Assembly (NCBI RefSeq): GCF_008831285.2
Contig: NC_045149.1
Span: forward strand, 18,863,035-18,927,034
From: Nymphaea colorata
Lineage: Eukaryota > Streptophyta > Magnoliopsida > Nymphaeales > Nymphaeaceae
Length of the DNA: 64,000 nt
Reading direction: 5' to 3'
Position 1 is the first letter of the stretch. Each line of letters starts with the position of its first letter. Shown here one piece after another: positions 24,714-36,891 of this stretch. The notes beneath the pieces are model-generated. The model was not told the origin of the DNA. It saw nothing but the letters and a program-made list of their open reading frames with translations, and did not search any database. The translations under genes and the position numbers were made by a program.

Positions 24714-26135
24714 GTTATTTTATGAAAGTTGAGATTATTTACATTCAGTTTGTTAACATGTGAATGAATTACATTCCGATTCATGAGCTTGTAATGAACA
24801 CATACATGGCTTTTGGTGTAACAAGGCAAAGAATACATATAGAAACAATACTTGATCGTTAAAAGAAAAAAAAAATCTTCTAAATATTGCATCGGATGTT
24901 AGATTTGGATTTAGACATCGTACGGTAAGGGGAGAGCCAGAAAATTCAAGTTAAAATGCACTAGGTATAAAAAAATTTGATTTTTAAAGGGCACCATTAT
25001 GTAAATGAGAAAATTTTCTTCTGTTATGTAAATGAGAAAATTTTCTTCAAATATAAGTATGAAAATGATAATTTTTTGTGTCTGTGTGAGCAATGGTCTC
25101 CATTCTATTGGAGGAATAGCAGAACAGGACACGGTGTCCTGTGAACACCGCGTTCTCTTCCTGGCAGCAATTGTCTTTATAAAATAATAGTGTGAAAGTG
25201 CATGAGAAAGTGTTATACATCCACTTCATGCCTGTCTCATTCAATTAGGGTTGTGAACGAGTCGGGCCTAAGACCAGAATCTGGTCATTTTTTTTAACCT
25301 AACATTAAGGGACGTAGCATAGCTGCTCGACCTAAGTGTGGCACTGATAACATGTCCTTAGTTTGGTGTTCCCATGAGTGTTACTTTTCCATACTATAAT
25401 TCAAGTTGACGGGTGTACCGTGGAATCACTTACGTCCCAAAGCAGCACTGAACCTTGGGGGGTAAGAGAAGGAGGTGGTTTTGCCTTTGGAAAACCACCA
25501 CTTAGCTATACCCAGTTTCCGTCCAACTCCATTCGAGGTCCTAAAGGGGGTGTTTATTGATAAAAATTATTTTATTTTTCGAAAGGAAGTGTTATGTGGA
25601 TGTATCTTTTAAAAATGAAGCGGATTCATAAAACTATTACCAAACAAAATGTGGTAATAATTGTCGGCATTTCAATGTTTACATTCTACATAGATAGATG
25701 GGTCGGTTTCAAAATCATATTAAAAACTAAATCCAGATCCAACTGGCCTCAACATGTTAACTATATCCAGCATTTACATGCATCAAAATCTGCATCTTTA
25801 GCCACAAACACTGATTCGCATCCGAGTTTTACTACCAAATCTGACTAAACAGATATGGATTGGCTCCAAGTAAAGCTTCTGCCTAGGAATTTTTTAATGG
25901 ATAGTATCTTCTATTTACTTTAAGTTTTTTTTTTCTTTTTTTTAAATGTTGTCGGGTCCTTTCTACGTATTGGAAGTAATGGAGCATCTGGTGCTGCAAT
26001 TTCAGATTAATAAATAAAAAGACAATCCGTGAGCATTACAAGAAAGGTGCCCTCGATTTTCAAAGGCATCGCATTGACGTTTGTCTTTTGTAAATGTCCT
26101 TAAAAGGGCAGATTCCCACCTCGGAATTCCTTCAC

Positions 26136-26232
26136 CGGCGTTTGGATTCCGGCCTCGAAAGCCCCGGGCAGGGAAACCATTTCCCAAACTCGAGGCAGAC
26201 TCGAATTCCCCTTGGAATCTATCAAACGCCGT
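26136..26232. mobile_element. Possible short GC-rich MITE
   Basis: The stretch begins GGCGTTTGGATTCC and ends GGAATCTATCAAACGCC, imperfect inverted repeats of each other. The interior is GC-rich and contains CCCGGG and GGAAACCATTTCC. No clear target duplication is visible. Confidence 0.4.
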
Positions 26233-26479
26233 GCCGCAATCTCATGACAGCAAAGGGCGCAAGAACAGACTGCAGCTTCTTTGTCTCGACGCAGCTCCGA
26301 GAGAATCCATTCATGGAGTCCGGCTGGAGGTGGTAGGTGTCTGCCACAGGGCCTCTTGGGCTCCGGTGGGTCCTCCCGCCGATTCGAATTTGAAGAAATA
26401 CAAACCAGAAGCACGTGAAGAGTGAAGGAAGAAGACAAACACCACTAATATTATAGATTAAATATAAGCGAAATCAAGC

Positions 26480-26690
26480 CTTCTTTGTACATTTCGGATT
26501 TCATCCACTTGGAAATCTAGTGAAGAGTAAATGCGATTTGGACTATCCAGCACCCCAAGCCTGTATATGAATCCAGGCAGGAGACGCGACCTGGATTTGG
26601 ATCTACTGGGTCCAAGGTGGAACCAGACATTTCTATAGCATGTCCTAGTTATTCATTTTAAATGGATATCTGGTATCCAAATTCGATAGA
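26480..26690. repeat. Dispersed repeat, paired with 17735-17880
   Basis: This copy shares ordered words with 17735-17880 (ACATTTCGGATT, AATCTAGTG, TTGGATCTACTGG, GATATCTGGT). Confidence 0.6.
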
Positions 26691-28619
26691 ATAGTTCTGG
26701 GTTGGTGTACTACTTTCACATCTGTTCTAAACCCAAATTGTTGTGCCAAAACTGGGTCTGATTTTGATATAAGGGATCTGCATGTGGTCCAATAATCAGC
26801 TTCAGTACCAGCCAATATGTTGAGATTTGAGAGACGGGATGGTGGACCAGAGAATAAAGTCTTAGCCTCAAAAGGTGTTCACAAAAAAATTCCTATTTAG
26901 TGTTTGAGTAAGTTTGTCATTTTCCCAGGGATAGCGGCTTGGTTTGATCGTGGGTTTGATGCTATTTATGACTTTGTCAGTGTCCCCTAATGCATTACAA
27001 ATTTCACTATCTTTTGGGGCCATTTGGCATGAGGAATACTCTGTGAGTGTTTCATGAATCTACCCCAGAAATTAAGGTACATTCAATGTGAACTATTTGA
27101 AGAACTGTTCATGAATCTGACCCAGTATTTTCAACTGACGTTTAGTTGGAGAAAACTTATTTGGCAGGAAAACAGGAAACCACTTGAAGACCTTCTTGCC
27201 TAGACTGGAAGATGGAACAGATAATAAAGTCTTATCTTCACAAAATTTCTTATTTAGTGCTTGTGCAAGTTTGCCATTTTCCCCAGGAATGGTGCTTTGA
27301 TTGCATGTTTGATGCTGTTTTTAATTTTGTCAGTATCCCTCCCGGTGCTTTCTCAACCTTTTGAATACTTGGCTATTAATCGAGGCACAGAAAGCAAGCT
27401 TTGTATCCTATGGGAATGAAGGATTTGGCGGGAGTTTCTGTTCACCTTTAGGCGAGAAAATACTCCTCCTGCTCACTTAAAATACTTGGTAGTTCTTTTT
27501 GTTTTCCTCCATAAACCATAGGCTGTTGACATATGGATGCCCACTTGATTGGCTACATTTTTTGTATGCTTAATAGCTGCTACCTTCCATTCACATATTT
27601 GCTTCAGCATTTCAGGTTAGATGCGCTTTTGATTCGACGCCATACCTCGTGAAAGAGCATCTTACCTGAAATGGTGAAGCATAATACATGAACAGACGTT
27701 GGTAGCTATTCAGAGGAAAGAATACTGCCAGTTAAGTGGGCATGCATATGTCAATAGCCCATAGCTTATGGATGAAATCTAAAAGAACAAGTAAGTATTC
27801 AAAAGGTAGGGAAAGCACTAGAGGGGGCACCGACAAAGTTAAAAATAGCAGCAAACACGAGATCAAACGGATCTGGGAAAATGGCAAACTTGCACAAGTA
27901 GGAAATTTTGGTAAACCCTTGGTGAATCTAAAAGTTTATGCTCTGGTCCCTCTTCCAGGCTAGGCCAGAAGGCTGTGCCTTCAGGTCCGGTTTCCGGTTT
28001 TCCGGCCTCCTTCTCCAAGATCAAAAGTAGAAAGTCCGGGGCTTCCGGTTTCGCAGAGCTGGAATATTGAGCAGTGTCTTATAGATGGAAATGAAGAATG
28101 CTATTTGCTTTTAGTAAACTCTGATCACATCTATGCGACCGGTGACATTTACTTAATTTGGAGTTTGAATTTAATTAACTTCAAACTCGAATCGAGATTA
28201 AGACACATTCAAACTAAGGTTCCAAGTATGTACCCAAAAAGTAGCTATTTTTTATTTTTTAACTAGATTGTAAGTTCTTTGCATTAAAGGTTGTGCCTTT
28301 TGGTGGAACATTTTTTCTTCAATACTCAGCCTTTTTTATGTTTGGAGAACGAGATTGAAAGTATTACTTCCCACGGCAGATAAACAAATCTTACCTTCTT
28401 TATCAGAATGATGTTTCCGTTAATTTCCAGCAGATCTTTTGTAATTTTAAACGTAACTTTATGAGTTGTGCGAACTTCATCTTTCCTTTACACATCTGAA
28501 GAGCATTTATTCATTCCCAAGGTGTTTGAATCTTCAGGGGCTTCAACTCTCTGTCCTGCTACGTCATGTACCTTGAGAAGATGAGAGATTGGGTGGGGGC
28601 TTCGACCATATAAAGTCAG

Positions 28620-31600
28620 TTTTAGAACAAGTGTTTTGACATATAGAGTCAGTTTTTGTTACTCACATTTATTATTGACAGGTCAATTTAAGGATGAATA
28701 TAATTTCCTTTAGGTTATTTTGAGTGTAGTGTATACTTCATTAATATCCTTGTTCAGAGCCTCTCGAAAAGAATTAGAAGATCCAAATTCCACTTGAACC
28801 AAATGGAAAACACCCTATATGAACACAAAGATTTGAAACAATGGGCTCTCCATCTCTCAAGTTTTTAGAGAATTTCACTGTTTATTGAATGATAGTGGAT
28901 CAGCTAAAGCTATACCAATGTGTGGGTGGGTAATTGGACCAACTCGCTTCATGTGTTCAAAGCTGAAAACCAAATCAAATTTGGATCGGGATTTGACTGT
29001 AGCCTGAATTGCCTCTCGAATTGATTATTAAGTGGAACCATATTTCTAACCTAAGCAATCAGATAAGTGTGATGCAGGGAAATTAGCGAGAAGAAGCATT
29101 CAAACACAGAAAAATGGGAGATCAAGAACCTTTTCCTTTTCAACAAAGATGCACCATACCACCTTGCATATTTACTCTGAAGCCTGCTTCCCCTTTCTAT
29201 GAACATGAATTTAGAATGTGTGTTTAATGCTTGCATTTGAAGCATCTATGCTTCAGCACATGGAGTGCAACCTTATGCATGTAATTTATTAAATCACAAA
29301 TAAAAAAACGGATCTGACGATTTGGAACAAAGAAGAAGCAACTCTGTTATAATTTATTTCAGGGTCTCATATGGAACCCAGAAATTTGGGTCAACACATT
29401 GATTGTATTGTGCATATGAGCACACACACACACACACAAATACGAAGCAATTGAAACGTAGACTTGCAGCGAAGCAACTCAAGAACATTAAAATTGGATA
29501 GTGCACAAAATTCGCAACGGAAGCCCGTCATCGAAGCGTAAAACTACAGTTGGCTCACCGATTATATTCTTTATGAAATTCCACCGAACCATGTGGTCTC
29601 CTCCAAGAATCTACCGTCCAATCACTTGGTTTGATCAAGTATGTCTTCATAGGTTGCTTGAACAGATTAATTGGGTTCTCTAATACAAAGAATAGCCACC
29701 TCTTTCATCTTAGATCTGTAGACAGAAATCCTGTAGCTTGGGGAAGAATTAGTTGAGTCCCTACTCATAGTTCAGCAAGTAAATACAGGCAACTCAGGTC
29801 GCTCAAATTTTTTGTGTTCTTTTTCCTCAAACATAATCGTTTAAAGGAAAAGCAAGTTCCTCCCATAACATTAACTTGAATTTTGTTTCCATTCATGCAC
29901 TAAATCCGCAAAAGCAAAGAACGAACTAGATGGCTCTCGGTCCCCAGTCCAACACAAAAGTTTCAGAACTCTAGCTTCTCTCAACTACAAAACTTATGAA
30001 TTTATGCTTTTAAATTGTAACTGCCTAAGTTATTATAACTGGCATAGCTTGCAACTCTAAATCAAAACTCTCATTTGGTGGAGCTACCCAAGTTTTGACA
30101 ATTCCCATTCGAGTGTTGCAGAGATTGAGGCCAAAAATTCATGTCAATCAAAATAAGTATGGCCGTGTTTCAGCTGAGCTTTGGCTAAACATGGTGAAGC
30201 GCAAGCTGGCAAATCATTTCCTAGGCAACTCCGGATACACCACCAAGCCGCCAAATTGAGTCTGCCAACTACGCTCATGGATGCTCTCTCATACATCGAG
30301 CTATTCTGGCAGATTGATATGCATATGGAAGATGGGTTATCCAAATCACCCCAGAAAAAGTCCCTAGGATATCAATGTGTTGGAATTTCTGCAGTGATGG
30401 TGCTTTCTGTTAACTGATTATGGCAGCAGATCCAGTTTCAGGTGCTTTAAGATCGTTGACGATGGTAGAAAATTTGTAATTGGTTTTCTCTTAACAGAAC
30501 GTTAGCTTAGAAGACCCTGCATCAACACTAAGCTACAGAAATTTCGCTGCTAAAGTGAAACAGAGTAATTTAGTGCAATTCCCTATAGTTTTGTTAATAA
30601 TAAAATGATGAAGAACTTCTTCCTTCATAGCAAATAAAAATGATTCAACACAAACAAACCAAGCAGGTAACAATCAACATAATACACAATTATACATCAA
30701 CACCCTGATTCCGCAGAAAGCAATCGATATTTAAAGAAAAACAAGTAAATTATTTTCATTCGAGTAAACAACAGAACAATTATACCCAACAAGACTCACT
30801 CCAAACCCCGTAACTCCCTCGAAGGCATAAACCCCAAAATGTTGAGACCCAAATCCCGGATGATCAAAAGGGGGTCCCCATCAGCCATGAAATCAAAGGG
30901 CAAACTCCATAAGAAAGACAACAAAGTCAAGAACTGCATCCTAGAAACTACGAAGAAGACAGAGAGCAAGGAAAGGCAGTGAGGTCGAAGTGATCACTTG
31001 GGCGGGGGCATCATCGAGGAAGGGGCGCCAAGAAGGCTGGCCTGCTGCAACTCGAGCTCGTTCATCTGCTGCTCCCGATCCATCTCGATGATGAGCGGGA
31101 CGACGATCACGAGGAAAGTAGTGCCGGCGATCCAGGCGGCTTTGCCGGTGCTGCGCAGGAGCTTCAGACCGCAGACTGCCGTCGCCGACGCCGCTTCCTT
31201 CCCCTTCTGAAAATCGGCGACTGCTGGATCGAGCTTGACACTCTCGCCACCACCCCTTCGTTTGGGTCCGCTCCTCCTCCCCACCGATTGAGCGCCATCT
31301 CCTCCTCTCCTTCTACGCCCCTGGCTCTCTTCCTCCTCCCCGAGCTCGTTTTAGGGCACCGACTGCGTTTCCAATCAACGGTTCGGTTATTTTGATCATC
31401 GAACCGAACCCAAATGTCGAGTTCGTATTCAGAAATACTCGTTTCAAGACCAAACTTTCTCCCATAATTCCTGAAAGAATCCTCTTTGTAAAATTATTTC
31501 CCCCTTCCCATCGGCTGGATTCTTTTAAACAAAACCAGATCTCCGTTTAATGAAACGGATGTTAGCAACCATTTTGCATTTGCGTTGGATTAGAAGCCGA

Positions 31601-31700
31601 CTATACCTGATTATAGAAAATTTAGTCCGACTTGGTAATATATGATTCTCGTTTGAATCCGAATATGATAATCCAATTCAGATTAAATAGATTTTCAAAC
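28620..31700. repeat. Left copy of a ~3-kb tandem segmental duplication
   Basis: The pairing partner is 34430-37540. Collinear shared anchors include TCAATTTAAGGATGAAT (28683 / 34498), AAATCATTTCCT.GGCAACTC (30209 / 35500), the TOM9 coding region (31000-31298 / 36410-36712) and 'TCCGAATATGATAA.CCAATTCAGAT' (31658 / 37513). Non-coding parts are strongly diverged and coding parts are highly similar, so the event is not recent. Confidence 0.75.
30994..31298 (-). pseudogene. TOM9-2 paralogue disrupted by a 1-nt deletion (left copy)
   Basis: This copy matches the intact TOM9-2 gene at 36407-36712. The ancestral ATG is at 31296-31298 (MALNRWGGGADPNEGVVARV). A run of four A on the + strand near 31209-31212 replaces five A in the right copy. 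The ATG frame therefore shifts into Arg-rich sequence and stops after about 44 codons. The rest of the protein, including [20 protein letters not shown] and the end [13 protein letters not shown], is fully conserved in another frame whose only start would be a GTG at 31284. The next in-frame ATG would remove the membrane helix. A homopolymer indel in the assembly is the main alternative to a true pseudogene, and the intact downstream frame makes that worth testing. Confidence 0.7.
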
Positions 31701-31749
31701 TGGCAATATTTTTATCACTATTTTTTAAGATGCCAAAGAAAACGGTGGA

Positions 31750-32020
31750 TCGAGGCGTTTGATAGCTTCGGATTTGAGATCTTTAGGATTTGAAAATCAT
31801 TGATTTAAGATTTGATTCTCCCCTTTCTGGTCTTAAATCATACCTTTTTTCAATACAAAAAAGTAAAATAACAATCTTAAGTATGGATCTTAAGTCTGAC
31901 CTAAGATCTTTAGTTTGATGAACCATGAATTTTACCACGGATCTTTTCTTACACCGGTAAAAGCATGTCTGGCTTAGATATACATCTGATCCATGGCTTT
32001 CAAATCTAGATTAATTAATT
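31750..32020. repeat. GATC-rich dispersed repeat with GGCGTTTGATAG end
   Basis: It begins GAGGCGTTTGATAGCTTCGG and contains many GATCT/AAATC words and GATCCATGGCTTTCAAATC. It is related to 12480-12730 and 15160-15290. Confidence 0.4.
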
Positions 32021-32231
32021 ACTCAGGTAGCCCTCAAGAGACCTCTTGCAATATTTGAGAATGCTGAAATTTTAGCCCAATGATCCCTTTTTGTTATTAA
32101 AAAAATATATATATGCCATCAAGTCCAATACAGTCCAATGTAACTATAATTAGGGTTGCACAATGAGTGAGTCCAGAGGTTGGGTGGGAGCTCCGACTTT
32201 TCGCTTGTGACTTTCAGCTTGTAACTTTCCG

Positions 32232-32350
32232 CTAAGTGGCGGGTTTCCCCTGCACACCTGAAAACTGCTTGTAGAAATTTCCGATCAAACTCTCTGCTTC
32301 GGCGATCTAACAGCTCCTTTGTGCTCAATTTAACGGTGTCCTCTTCCTCC
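32232..32350 (-). pseudogene. DUF761 motif remnant, frameshifted
   Basis: On the minus strand the sequence reads EEEDTVKLSTKELLDR. After a shift of frame it reads AESLIGNFYKQ and then stops. This matches the C-terminal DUF761 motif of the gene at 6801-7421 (TVADELSAQELFFKAESFIG, then NFYKQ), and it is similar at the DNA level too (GCAGAGAGTTT.ATCGG.AA followed by TTCTACAAGCA). The missing QLKMQREESW tail and the frameshift mark it as broken. Confidence 0.55.
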
Positions 32351-32380
32351 TAAGACAGAAAATCATTGAGTCCTTTGATG

Positions 32381-33790
32381 AAACAAAGGGCTGGAGACGA
32401 ATTATTGTGAAAGGCAAATGAGAGAAAGTAGGAAATGAGGATGTTTTATTTCTTTTGCAAAGTTTTGTCTATAGGTTGAACTGAATTGCGAAGAAAAGGG
32501 GAGAAAAAAAGGAAAAGAGAAGTTGGAACAAGCAAATTCTTCACAACTTGCCTAGTTTATGGTTTTGTATCGTTATTGACATATTCCTTCTGGCCTGTAT
32601 CTTTCAGTTAATGGAATTAGTCTCTTCCCTCTTCTCTTTGTTGTGGTGGGATTCAGCCTATTACTAACATCAATATATACTTTTGATGAAGACAGCCAAT
32701 TTCTCAAACAGTTAAAATGTCGACATGCGCCAACAGTAAACATAGAAGAAAGGGCAGTCTCTTTCTTTCTCTGTCATATCTTTTTAATCTGGGTTCAAGG
32801 CCCTTAGCCTTACAGCACCAAGAAGGCCATCAACCTAGAAGGAAGGTGATGATGAATTATCCTCTTGATAGGGTTCTTGCTCAATGTTCAAAAGGCACGA
32901 ATTAGCTCATTCTTTAGAATGACTGAATTTTTTGCAGCAAGAGGCTAATTTTTGAAAATTTGAACAATGATTGAATTTTTAGCTCTTTTTCATATCTTAG
33001 TAGCTGTTTGGCACCAGTAATAAATTGTTATTATTTAGTGAAACTGTTCAAAAACTATGGTAGATTCATGTTACCTTGTAACATAGTGTACCATGAATCT
33101 ATCCCAATCTTTTGGGCAAAACCACTGGACAGTAACAATCAGTTATGGGTATAAAACGGTCCCTTAAGTATGCCAATTTATCATCATCTTTCTTCCAAGT
33201 TGATGCCAATTTATCATCATCTTTCTTCCAAGTTGATGACCTTCTTTTGTGCCCTAATAAGGGCCTTGAAGACAGGGAAAAGAAAGAAACTGTCCTTCAA
33301 TCTGTTTACTGTTGGCGCATGCCGACATTTTAACTGTTTGAAAAATTGGCTGCCCTCGTCAAATTGAGGTGCGTATTGACGTTAATATTTTCTATTCTTC
33401 CAAAAAAATGGAAAGAAGAAAGTTGGGATTACCAGTAGATGAACTTCATCTCCTCAGTTCCAACACCACTGTTTAGCAACACAATAATAAAGGAAAAGAG
33501 AAGAAGGAAGATACTAACTCCGCTAGCAGAAAGATATTGGCCAGGCATAAAGAAAAAAAAATATGTCAAAAATAATACAAAACCATAAACTAGGCAAGTT
33601 GTGAAGAATGGTAGCCCCACTCACATTTTTGCTTGTTGCAGCTTCTCTTTTTCCTTCTCCATTTCCTTTTTCCCTTTCTTTCACAAATCCTTCGACATAG
33701 ACAAAACTAAACTTTACAGAATAAATAAAACAACCTCATTTCCCACTTTCTCTCACTTGCCTTTCACAATAATTCGTCTCCAGCCTTTTC
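32381..33790. repeat. Long inverted repeat with ~490-620 bp arms and ~300 bp spacer
   Basis: Arm 1 (about 32381-32860, + strand) matches the reverse complement of arm 2 (about 33171-33790). Shared collinear stretches include GGCTGGAGACGAATTATTGT, CTTCACAACTTGCCTAGTTT, CAGCCAATTT.TCAAACAGTT and CATGCGCCAACAGTAAACA. Arm 2 has extra insertions and an internal 33-bp duplication. A transcript through both arms would fold into a long imperfect hairpin. Read from the TATA side, arm 2 encodes MEKEKEKLQQAKM, a stop, then two hydrophobic stretches, which suggests a decayed DUF4408-like N-terminus. Confidence 0.8.
33171..33236. repeat. 33-bp perfect tandem duplication
   Basis: TGCCAATTTATCATCATCTT plus 13 further bases occurs at 33171 and again at 33204. 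It lies at the inner end of inverted-repeat arm 2 and is absent from arm 1. Confidence 0.9.
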
Positions 33791-33887
33791 TTCTTTCTGG
33801 GTTGGAGGTTTTCTTTTGTTTCTCAAACTCTAACCCAAGGTCGCGTCACCTTGGAATTGGCTGCCTTGGTCTCCCGCACGTCCTCTC

Positions 33888-33895
33888 TATTTATA
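33888..33895 (-). promoter_or_regulatory. TATA box reading into the inverted repeat
   Basis: TATAAATA on the minus strand, in the context GTTATAAATAGAGAGG, lies about 100 bp outside arm 2. It is a strong match to the plant TATA consensus. It would drive transcription leftward through arm 2, the spacer and arm 1. It may be the relic promoter of the decayed DUF4408/DUF761 gene. Confidence 0.5.
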
Positions 33896-36406
33896 ACTTC
33901 CCGCCGGAGGGAACTTTCCTTCGAAATAGATATAGGACTAAATTTCATCTCGGAAGTCGTGCCACACACTAAAACCCTAATTTCCTTCAAAATTTAGGTG
34001 AACCTGATACATACAAGCCATATTTCATACATATTTGACATTTTAAGCACTATTTTGCTAGGAAATATGAGTTGATTGATAACAATTGATATGAACCTGA
34101 ATAATCCGACTTCTAAATTTGAATTCTGAATATGATCCTTGTCCAACTTTTATGTTTGAAATCCTACCAGACAGTAAACATAAATAAAAGCGGATATCTG
34201 AGTCCAAATTTATATATCCAAATCGAAATTTGAGTATAATAGTGTAAAACTCTGTGCATGAAAGCAATATTTATATTAGGATTGGTCTGTCCAAACCATA
34301 TGAAATATCAGTGCGGCTAACATAAATTCAGGGTATAGTTTGATCCATATCAGCATACACCTTAGTTTTTAAGGATTCCATTGTAATTTGGAACCTAAAG
34401 CGATTCGAAATCTAATACTTAAATGCATTTGACATTTTGGGAAAATACTCTAACCTATACAGCAATTATTGGTTGCTCTCATTTATTGTATATGGCTCAA
34501 TTTAAGGATGAATCTCTTATAACTATATAGTATATACTTCTTTCTTCAATATCTTTGATCTAAGACTTGATGAAAAGATATAAATGCCAAAGTTTCACCT
34601 ATACCACATAGAAAACACCTTATATGATACAAGGATTTGAGGCTGTGAGCTCTCTCTCTCACTGATCGGCTTCAATTTTCTAAGAAGTTGCATTGACATT
34701 TAGGAATGGCATTCAATCAGATTTGGTTTTAGATAAATATTTGATCCCTTTATCATTCGGTCTTAAATAAATATCTAATATTCAAATTCATACATTTTGA
34801 AAAGTTAACCATTAACGTATCTTATGCGGTTCGGATTCAGTTGTTTGTTTAAAAGTTACGTTTGAAATTATTCGTAAATTTAAAAGTCAGATCCGAGTCA
34901 TATTTGGATTTTCATTTTTTAAAGTTGTATTTAGACAGTGTGCAAACTTTTCTTCATTTGTATCGATTTCGAATATGTGAACATCCAATGAACCATATAG
35001 TCGGTTTATATATGGGCTGCATTTTTTACATTCCTAAATATTTTACATATGCGAATCAGATCTTTGACATCCTTAAATATGGGCTGAATTTTCAAAATAT
35101 CCTGATTTTGGTGGCAGGAAGTATAAAAGAAAGTGTTTCGGGATATAGTTTGGTTAAAAAGTATAGCCTTGATAATGCGTTATTACTTTATTATGGTAAC
35201 TTTAAACGTTAAACGTTAGGCTATCTATAATTTTTGTGTACCAGATTCGCAATCTATTATTCACTCCTTTTTCCTTAAATGTTTTTTGGAAAATAGTTTT
35301 TGCCATAAACGAGTTTTGGCAAAACTCATCTAAAAGCTTGTGAAATGGTATTTACGCCCTCTAAGTCAGTCAAAAAACTTTCACTTGGTGAAGAAATCAA
35401 GCTTTTGACAACTACAGTTCCAAACTTAGCAATAGATTGAGGCCAATTATATCTGCTTGACACACAGACTGCTCGCATGAGTCAAACAAGCAAGGCCATT
35501 AAATCATTTCCTCGGCAACTCTGGACAAATCACCAAGCCACCAATTTGATTGCGTCTGCCAACCATGTTCATGGAGACCATCCCATGCATTGAGCTACCC
35601 CATGGGCTGTCCAATACTCCAAGTCACTTCAGGTGAAGTCCCAAACATATCAATATTTGTGAATTCCTGCGGCCATGGCGGTCTCCGGTGTCTAAACACG
35701 GCAGCGATTGCAGTTTCAGGTGTTTTTACATCGTTGGTATCGGTAGAAACAATGTCTCACTCGTTTTGCCGAAGCAACCATTGGCAGTTCGGCCACAAAC
35801 TAAAGATTAAATGGTATCAATAACTAAACGAAACAACCAAACATGATTCGACATTGCCAAATTAGCACTAATTATGTTCTGCTTATCTAATCAACTATCG
35901 GCTTCCAAGAACCTGTATCAACGCTATGCTACAGAAATTTTCCTCAGCCCACAGGCGCTAGTAGAAGTGCAACAGAATGATGTAGTGCAACTCCCTGTAA
36001 TTTTTTCCATAATAAACTGCAGAAGAACTTACTTCCTCAACAAAAAATAAAACGATTTCCACAAGAACAAACCAAGCAAGTAAAAAACACAGAAATGGGC
36101 ACAGGCACAGGTATACACCCAAATCCTAATTTTACAGAAAGCAGCCGAGATTTAAAGAAACACTTCTGTCATTCAGGTAAACAGTACTCAACAACTATAC
36201 CCAATAAGACTCACACGAAACCAGCATTCCCTCGAAGGCTTCAACCCCAAACCCTAGATACCCAAATCCCGGCAAATCGAAATCGACCTTCCCCAGCCAA
36301 CAAGGGTCCCCAACATCAGCTGTTGAATCAAAAGGCAAACTCCAGTCAAGTACTACATCCTAGAGAGAAGACGGTGTGCAAGAAATGGCAGTGAATGTCG
36401 AACTGA

Positions 36407-36712
36407 TCACTTGGGCTGGGGCATCATCGATGAAGGGGCGCCGAGAAGGCTGGCCTGCTGCATCTCGAGCTCGTTCATCTGCTGCTCCCGATCCATCTCA
36501 ATGATGAGCGGGACGACGAGCACGAGGAAAGTGGTGCCGGCGATCCAGGCGGCTTTGCCGGTGCTGCGCAGGAGCTTGAGGCCGCAGACAGCCGTCGCCG
36601 ACGCCGCTTCCCTGCCCTTCTGAAAAATCAGCGACTGCTGGATCGAGCTAGATACTCTCGCCACCACCCCCTCGTCTGGGTCCCCTCCTCCTCCCCGCCG
36701 ATTGAGCGCCAT
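36407..36712 (-). CDS. TOM9-2: Mitochondrial import receptor subunit TOM9-2 (plant TOM22)
   Basis: TOM9 is the short plant version of TOM22. It sits in the outer mitochondrial membrane as part of the TOM translocase that passes precursor proteins inward. The ATG at 36712 gives 101 aa, close to the roughly 100 aa usual for the plant family; the GTG codon just before it was ignored. It has a Gly/Asp-rich cytosolic N-terminus, the family signature [20 protein letters not shown], a single transmembrane segment running into [16 protein letters not shown], and a short intermembrane tail ending [13 protein letters not shown]. The gene is intronless. It is the intact member of a local pair; the copy at 30994-31298 is frameshifted. 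Confidence 0.93.
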   Translation of the reverse strand: MALNRRGGGGDPDEGVVARVSSSIQQSLIFQKGREAASATAVCGLKLLRSTGKAAWIAGTTFLVLVVPLIIEMDREQQMNELEMQQASLLGAPSSMMPQPK

Positions 36713-36843
36713 CACCTCCTGAACCGCTACACCTCGTCACCTCCTCCTCTTCCTCCCTCGGGTCGTTTTAGGGCGCCGACCGCGTCTCCGATGGTTCAAT
36801 CGTTTTTATTATCAAACCGAACCCAATGTCCAGAATCCAGTTC

Positions 36844-36845
<2 letters not shown>

Positions 36846-36884
<39 letters not shown>
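36846..36884. repeat. 39-nt poly-T tract upstream of TOM9-2
   Basis: An uninterrupted run of 39 T (poly-A relative to the gene) lies 134-172 bp upstream of the TOM9-2 ATG. The left duplicate lacks it. It could be a nucleosome-excluding poly(dA:dT) promoter element or simply a homopolymer expansion. Confidence 0.95.

Positions 36885-36891
<7 letters not shown>

Larger units (their letters stand above)
22633..28619. other. Gene-free stretch
   Basis: The 3' flank of the PDLP-type gene is followed by AT-rich and repeat DNA. I note a SINE-like head at 23.71 kb, a homopolymer-rich A/T block at 24.17-24.53 kb, (TA)n at 24.69 kb, a 26-bp tandem pair near 25.00-25.05 kb, a GC-rich MITE-like patch at 26.14 kb and a dispersed repeat at 26.48 kb. 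The overlapping frames at 26081-26438 on both strands have no recognisable domain. Confidence 0.5.

Noticed and set aside
26081-26438. Overlapping ~110-codon frames on both strands
   Set aside because: They arise from a GC-rich, MITE-like patch that has few stops in any frame.
30994-31284. 96-residue TOM9-like frame starting at a GTG
   Set aside because: The start is GTG and its first ~23 residues are out of frame with the conserved N-terminus of the intact copy. Plant genes do not normally initiate there, so I treat the locus as frameshifted.
33601-33972. 123-codon plus-strand frame
   Set aside because: It is antisense to the inverted-repeat arm and its TATA region. Ser/Phe-rich composition comes from a pyrimidine-rich strand.
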